A stretch of DNA of 9,287 nucleotides. Source: Atopobiaceae bacterium. GTDB lineage: Bacteria > Actinomycetota > Coriobacteriia > Coriobacteriales > Atopobiaceae. Where the stretch lies: assembly GCA_017510875.1 (NCBI GenBank), contig JAFWLX010000139.1, forward strand, positions 1 through 9,287. The letters are read 5' to 3'. The translations under genes and the position numbers were made by a program. Below the pieces are notes generated by a model. The model saw only the letters and a program-made list of their open reading frames with translations, was not told the DNA's origin and did not search any database. Positions 5,443 through 9,287 of the stretch are shown one piece after another (the stretch's first letter is position 1; each line of letters starts with the position of its first letter).

Positions 5443-7902
5443 TTACTCTTTTGCCTCAGATTCTTCCGGCTTTGCAGACGCATCAAACGTGTTGGCTGCA
5501 TCCGTCACATCAGCAGCATCCGTTGACTCGGCCGTCTCCGAAGCATCCGTGGCAAAATCAGCGCCTGCCGTCTCGGCCGTCTCCAAAGCACCTGTGGTGC
5601 CGTCAGCGTCCGTCGTCTCGGCCGTATCTGTCGTCCCAGCCGTATCGGCTGCATCCGTCACATCAGCAGCATCCGTCGACTCGCCTGAATCCGTATCGGA
5701 CGCATCCGGAACATCCGCATCCTCATCTAGGCGCTGGCGGGCAACAAGCTCGGCAAAGGAACCGTTCTTGGCAATCAGCTCTTCGTAGGTTCCGTCCTCG
5801 ATGATCTCTCCGCCACCAAGCATGATGATGCGGTCGCACTGGCGAATGGTGGACAGTCGATGCGCAATGACAATACGCGTGCACTTCATCTGGTCAAGCG
5901 CCTCGCACACCTTACGCTGCGTCACGTTGTCAAGAGCCGAGGTGGCCTCGTCAAACATCAGGATCTTTGGCTTGGGTGCCACGGCTCGCGCAATGAGGAT
6001 GCGCTGTCGCTGACCACCAGACACGCCACCCTGACCCTCAGAAATAAGCGTGTGCATGCCCATGGGCATTTGGCGAATGTCATCGGCCATGCCCGCAATC
6101 TCGGCCGCCTCCCACGCGTCATCCATGGTCAACCAAGGTGCGGTGATAACGATATTGGAGTAGATGTCACCAGAGAAGAGTTTGCCGTCCTGCAAGACCG
6201 TACCTATGCGGCGACGTAGAGACTTAAGGTCAATGTGCGCCATGTTCTTGCCGTCGTAGTAGACACCGCCCTTTTGCGGCGTCTCGAAGCCCAGAAGAAG
6301 GCGCAGAAGCGTGGACTTGCCACATCCGGTCTTTCCTACCACGGCCAGATACTCACCCGGATTGATCTTTAGAGAGAAGTCATCAAGCACCGGAGCCATT
6401 TCTTCGCTATAGCGAAACGTCACATGGCTGACCTCAACATCACCGGTCAGGTGCGTAATAACCTCTTTGTCCGTCGAGATCTCGGGCTCGGTATCAAAGA
6501 AGGGCTTCACCATCTCGAGCGTTGGCTTGACCTGCGCAATGGAGGACACAATGCTGGCCAAGGACAAGAATGCCCCGTTGACCATACCGTATGCCGAGTT
6601 GAAGGCGTAGTACTCCGCCACAGAGACCTTGCTTTGTATGGCCACGTAGTACATGACCAAGGTACCAATGAGCGAGATGGCCATGGTGAGCACAGAGCTC
6701 AACTTGGAAAGCGTCGGCGGATTATACGTAAGCTTTGCCTGTTTGGCATACGTCTCTCCCCAGCGCGCAAAGGCCCGCTTTTCAGAGCCCGAGAGCCTGA
6801 TCTTCTGAATGCCCGAGATAATGGCGTAACACACACCGCTTTCTTTGCTGCTCAGCAGCTTCTGCTCCTTGGTTACCTTGGTCTGCACGAGCACAGAAAG
6901 CATCGTTATGCAAAGGGTCAGCGCCGTCACGACTAACGCCGGAGCCACAAGCGCGGGAGTATATTGAAAGATCTGCAACACATACACAAGGGAGAACAGC
7001 GAGGTAAGCCCCGTTGACAGCACCATGCTCACAAGCTGGTTTGCAAGGTCGCTAATGTAGCTCAGTCGATTTGAGAGCTCGCCCGAGCTGTAGTTCTTAA
7101 AGAAGCTTGCGGGAAGCGACAGCATGCGCATCATGGCCGCCGCCTCGATGTTGATACTAAGCTTGACATTGATCCGTGAGCTTGCCATCGAGCTCACCAC
7201 ATCAAAGATCAGCTTGCTCACTTGTGCGCACACAAGGTAGATCCCGGCACCCAAAAGCACCCGCGCGCTGCCCGAGGCAAGCACCCCAGAGAACAGGAGC
7301 GCGTTCATCTTGGGAACAATCATCCCAACCAGCGTTGCAACCATCATCACGGCCATCAGCACCACGAGGTCGGCCCACGAAATCTGCTCGATGATGTAGC
7401 GCAGCAGGTCACTGACACCCATCTTCTTAAGCGGGAAGGGCTTATAGAAGGTATAGGCGTCATCGTCTATCAAGCTTTCGGTTTTTCTGTTTACACGTAC
7501 ATACTTACCGGTGTTGTTGTCAAAGTAGCAATAGCCGGCAAGGCCTCGCGGTATAAGCGCCACCACGCTATCGTCATCGGTTCGCGTGCCCAACATGGCA
7601 CCCACCGCATCCTTATACCAGCCCTTTTCGAGCTTTACCTCGCGGCGCATGATCCCGTAGGGGCGCATGAGGTATTCCAGCACCTCATTCATGTCCTGCA
7701 TGGACTCGGGAACCTCTTGTGACTTTACGTGGTAGTACCGCAATATCTCGTCGATGGCATCTTCGGTAGCCTGTCGTCCGTCATTGAAGGCGCTTGCAAT
7801 CCGGTGACCCGTAACGGACTCGGCAATGTCCTGCATGGATTCGGCAAAGACCGCATCGTCGGCAACCTTGCGTTGACGTATCTGCTCGTCAAACCAGCTC
7901 AT
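5443..7902 (-). CDS. NHLP bacteriocin export ABC transporter, permease/ATPase subunit with acidic repeat tail
   Basis: The 819-residue protein resembles the NHLP/NHLM exporter subunit that lacks a peptidase (TIGR03797 type). With its partner it should export leader-bearing RiPP/bacteriocin peptides across the cytoplasmic membrane. Residues 1-165 are a soluble N-terminal region characteristic of this subunit, ending in FYKPFPLKKMGVSDLLRYI. About 175-440 hold the transmembrane helices of an exporter permease. The ATPase spans about 487-722: Walker A GKTGCGKST (523-531), Q571, VSGGQRQR (627-634), Walker B ILMFDE (647-652) and H681, all intact. Residues 725-819 form an unusual acidic, low-complexity tail rich in Asp, Glu, Thr and Ala, with a repeated 14-residue unit (741-754 and 792-805). 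Such a tail is not part of the family core. The gene starts 15 bp after its upstream partner ends, with GAGGGGG (7911-7917) as likely ribosome site, so they are co-transcribed and probably translationally coupled. Confidence 0.88.
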   Translation of the reverse strand: MSWFDEQIRQRKVADDAVFAESMQDIAESVTGHRIASAFNDGRQATEDAIDEILRYYHVKSQEVPESMQDMNEVLEYLMRPYGIMRREVKLEKGWYKDAVGAMLGTRTDDDSVVALIPRGLAGYCYFDNNTGKYVRVNRKTESLIDDDAYTFYKPFPLKKMGVSDLLRYIIEQISWADLVVLMAVMMVATLVGMIVPKMNALLFSGVLASGSARVLLGAGIYLVCAQVSKLIFDVVSSMASSRINVKLSINIEAAAMMRMLSLPASFFKNYSSGELSNRLSYISDLANQLVSMVLSTGLTSLFSLVYVLQIFQYTPALVAPALVVTALTLCITMLSVLVQTKVTKEQKLLSSKESGVCYAIISGIQKIRLSGSEKRAFARWGETYAKQAKLTYNPPTLSKLSSVLTMAISLIGTLVMYYVAIQSKVSVAEYYAFNSAYGMVNGAFLSLASIVSSIAQVKPTLEMVKPFFDTEPEISTDKEVITHLTGDVEVSHVTFRYSEEMAPVLDDFSLKINPGEYLAVVGKTGCGKSTLLRLLLGFETPQKGGVYYDGKNMAHIDLKSLRRRIGTVLQDGKLFSGDIYSNIVITAPWLTMDDAWEAAEIAGMADDIRQMPMGMHTLISEGQGGVSGGQRQRILIARAVAPKPKILMFDEATSALDNVTQRKVCEALDQMKCTRIVIAHRLSTIRQCDRIIMLGGGEIIEDGTYEELIAKNGSFAELVARQRLDEDADVPDASDTDSGESTDAADVTDAADTAGTTDTAETTDADGTTGALETAETAGADFATDASETAESTDAADVTDAANTFDASAKPEESEAKE
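5494..5683. repeat. In-frame 37-bp direct repeat within the exporter's acidic tail
   Basis: A 37-base segment at 5494-5530 recurs at 5647-5683 with one mismatch (5524 versus 5677). The copies are 153 bases apart, exactly 51 codons, so the reading frame is kept. Both encode ESTDAADVTDAA followed by D or N and T. Shorter related units (GCCGTCTCGG, GCCGTAT) lie between them. The pattern points to growth of the tail by slippage or unequal recombination. Confidence 0.85.
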
Positions 7903-7917
7903 GGCCTCTGCCCCCTC

Positions 7918-9287
7918 TCACTCACTGCTCACAAGCGTTGTATAGGAGCCACCCTGTGCCATCAGCTGCTCATGCGTGCCGCGCTCCACAACCTTGCCAT
8001 GATCAAGCACGATGATCTCGTCGCAATCGCGAATGGTGCTCAACCGGTGTGCGATGACCACACAGGTAACGCCACGATCACGTATGGCCTGTACCACCTC
8101 GTATTCTGTATGGGCATCCAACGCCGAGGTCGCCTCGTCCAGGACGATCATCGTGGGGTCTTCGGCCAGCACGCGTGCAATCTCCATACGCTGCCGTTGA
8201 CCTCCCGAGAAGTCCTTGCCGCCATCGGAGAGCATGTACTGATAACCACCGGGACGTTGCATGATGTCCGTATGGATTCTTGCGTCCCTCGCAGCAAGTA
8301 TCATCTCGTAATCCTCGATGGTGGAGTCCCACATCTTGATGTTGTCTTCAATGGTGTCTTCAAACAGGATGATGTCCTGGTCGACCACGGCAACAGAGCC
8401 AGTAAAGATGCTGCGGTCAATCTGTGAGGCGGGCGTACCGTCAAAGAGGATCTCGCCGCTCCAAGGTTGGTACAAACCAGATATGAGCTTTGCCAGCGTA
8501 GACTTGCCGCAACCCGTAGATCCCACCAAGGCTACCCACTGACCTGGCTTGATCTCAAGATTGAAGTCCTCGATGATGGGGTCAGCCAGCGAGGAATACC
8601 CAAAGCTCACATTCTTCATGCTTAAAGAGCCGCTGAGCTTGTCGTATTCCTCGGGCTCGGGCTTTGGATCATAGATGGGGTCATCAGGGTAGTTCATCAC
8701 GTCTTCAATGCGCTCCATATCGGTACGCATCTCTTGAATGGTCTGATTGGCCGAGATAAGATTGTCGGCTGGCGACAGAAACGCACTCATTAACCCTTGG
8801 AACGCCACAAGCATACCCTCGGTGAAGCGGCCCTGCATGATAAGCCAAACACCCATAATCAGCACCACGGTGTTGGATACGACGCTTACCGTGCTAGGTA
8901 TGAGGCCCAAGACCTGGTCCTGCTTCTGGTAACGCACGTTTGCCGTGCTCAAAGAAGCTTGGTATCCAGCCCACTTTGCAAAGTAGCCATCTTCGGCACC
9001 ACTTGCCTTGATGGTTTCTATCATGGTTACCGCACCCACGGTAGCAGAGGCAAGGTTGCTCTGATCGCGCGAGATGACACGCTGCAGATTAACGCGTTTC
9101 AGAGAAATAAACTGCGAGAGAATCGTATTGATTGCGACCGAGATTAGGCCCACGCACGTAAGCGGTACCGAATAGCGCAGCATCACCACAAGGTAGAAGA
9201 TCATCGACGCGGTGTCGAGCACCAAAGGCGCCAAGGTGTTTACCACCGTTCGCGCAACGGTGGCGTTTGAGGACTTGCGCCCTTGGA
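7918..9287 (-). CDS. NHLP bacteriocin export ABC transporter, peptidase/permease/ATPase subunit (5' part missing)
   Basis: The open frame runs without a stop off the right edge; 455 codons of the C-terminal part are visible. The GTG at 9244-9246 is internal, because at least 13 more in-frame codons precede it. Visible residues 1-165 contain transmembrane helices of an exporter permease, including FYLVVMLRYSVPLT. The ATPase shows Walker A GSTGCGKST (255-263), DGGKDFSGGQRQRMEIARVL with the ABC signature (354-373), Walker B MIVLDEATSALD (379-390) and H413. The combination of GG-(R/K)-(N/D)-FSGGQRQR-EIAR is typical of the NHLP peptidase/ATPase subunit (TIGR03796 type). That family has about 700 residues, with an N-terminal C39 peptidase that cuts leaders after Gly-Gly. 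The peptidase would lie beyond the window and is inferred, not seen. The TGA at 7918-7920 is 15 bp from the partner's ATG. The order fits the known NHLP transport operon, which also has an HlyD-like subunit. Confidence 0.85.
   Translation of the reverse strand, partial: QGRKSSNATVARTVVNTLAPLVLDTASMIFYLVVMLRYSVPLTCVGLISVAINTILSQFISLKRVNLQRVISRDQSNLASATVGAVTMIETIKASGAEDGYFAKWAGYQASLSTANVRYQKQDQVLGLIPSTVSVVSNTVVLIMGVWLIMQGRFTEGMLVAFQGLMSAFLSPADNLISANQTIQEMRTDMERIEDVMNYPDDPIYDPKPEPEEYDKLSGSLSMKNVSFGYSSLADPIIEDFNLEIKPGQWVALVGSTGCGKSTLAKLISGLYQPWSGEILFDGTPASQIDRSIFTGSVAVVDQDIILFEDTIEDNIKMWDSTIEDYEMILAARDARIHTDIMQRPGGYQYMLSDGGKDFSGGQRQRMEIARVLAEDPTMIVLDEATSALDAHTEYEVVQAIRDRGVTCVVIAHRLSTIRDCDEIIVLDHGKVVERGTHEQLMAQGGSYTTLVSSE

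Noticed and set aside
5451..5804. Plus-strand open frames rich in Pro/Ser/Val repeats
   Set aside because: They mirror the low-complexity tail of the exporter; repeats with few stop-prone triplets leave several frames open. The minus frame is continuous with the ATPase domain.
7729..8427. Plus-strand open frame of 232 codons across the junction of the two exporter genes
   Set aside because: It is antisense to two well-supported ABC genes, including a Walker B/H-loop region, and shows no family similarity.
9244..9246. GTG as the start codon of the right-edge exporter gene
   Set aside because: The frame stays open upstream to the window edge, and the protein would begin inside the permease helices, so the codon is internal.
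5443..9287. Exporter pair as a multidrug or lipid ABC exporter
   Set aside because: The long soluble N-terminus of one subunit and the NHLP-type signature contexts in both fit peptide exporters better, though database searches would settle this.

Overview
The window reads as a chromosomal segment of an anaerobic, fermentative Gram-positive actinobacterium, most likely of the class Coriobacteriia (Olsenella/Atopobium/Collinsella-like). This rests on protein character, moderately high GC in coding DNA, strong AGGAG-type ribosome binding sites, a ferredoxin-like aldo/keto reductase and a phospho-beta-glucosidase. The assignment is an inference; no rRNA or other marker gene is present.

Layout. 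At the left end (38-298, minus) lies the C-terminal remnant of an aquaporin/MIP channel that has lost most of its 5' part. An AT-rich intergenic stretch with two dyad elements follows. Next is a plus-strand gene (576-1124) for a conserved hypothetical protein with a helical N-terminus, an acidic linker and a probable winged-helix C-terminal domain. It ends in a very strong intrinsic terminator (1152-1187). A REP-like dyad (1217-1246) separates it from the minus-strand genes that fill the rest of the window.

Read in the direction of transcription (right to left), these are: a 5'-truncated NHLP-type bacteriocin/RiPP exporter of the peptidase/permease/ATPase class (7918 to beyond 9287); 15 bp later its partner NHLP permease/ATPase (5443-7902), which carries an unusual 95-residue acidic, repetitive C-terminal tail; an aldo/keto reductase with a C-terminal double [4Fe-4S] domain (4160-5296); a GH1 6-phospho-beta-glucosidase (2564-4027); and a membrane-bound GGDEF diguanylate cyclase (1260-2327).

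How they may work together. The two ABC proteins almost certainly form one peptide-export system that cleaves leaders and exports NHLP-leader (Nif11- or nitrile-hydratase-like) peptides. Its HlyD-like adaptor, precursors and modification enzymes are not in the window and, if present, should lie beyond the right edge. The reductase, glucosidase and cyclase are separated by 120-240 bp gaps with hairpins or dyads. They look like independently controlled metabolic and signalling genes, not parts of the export operon. No tRNA, rRNA, CRISPR array, complete insertion sequence or origin was seen.
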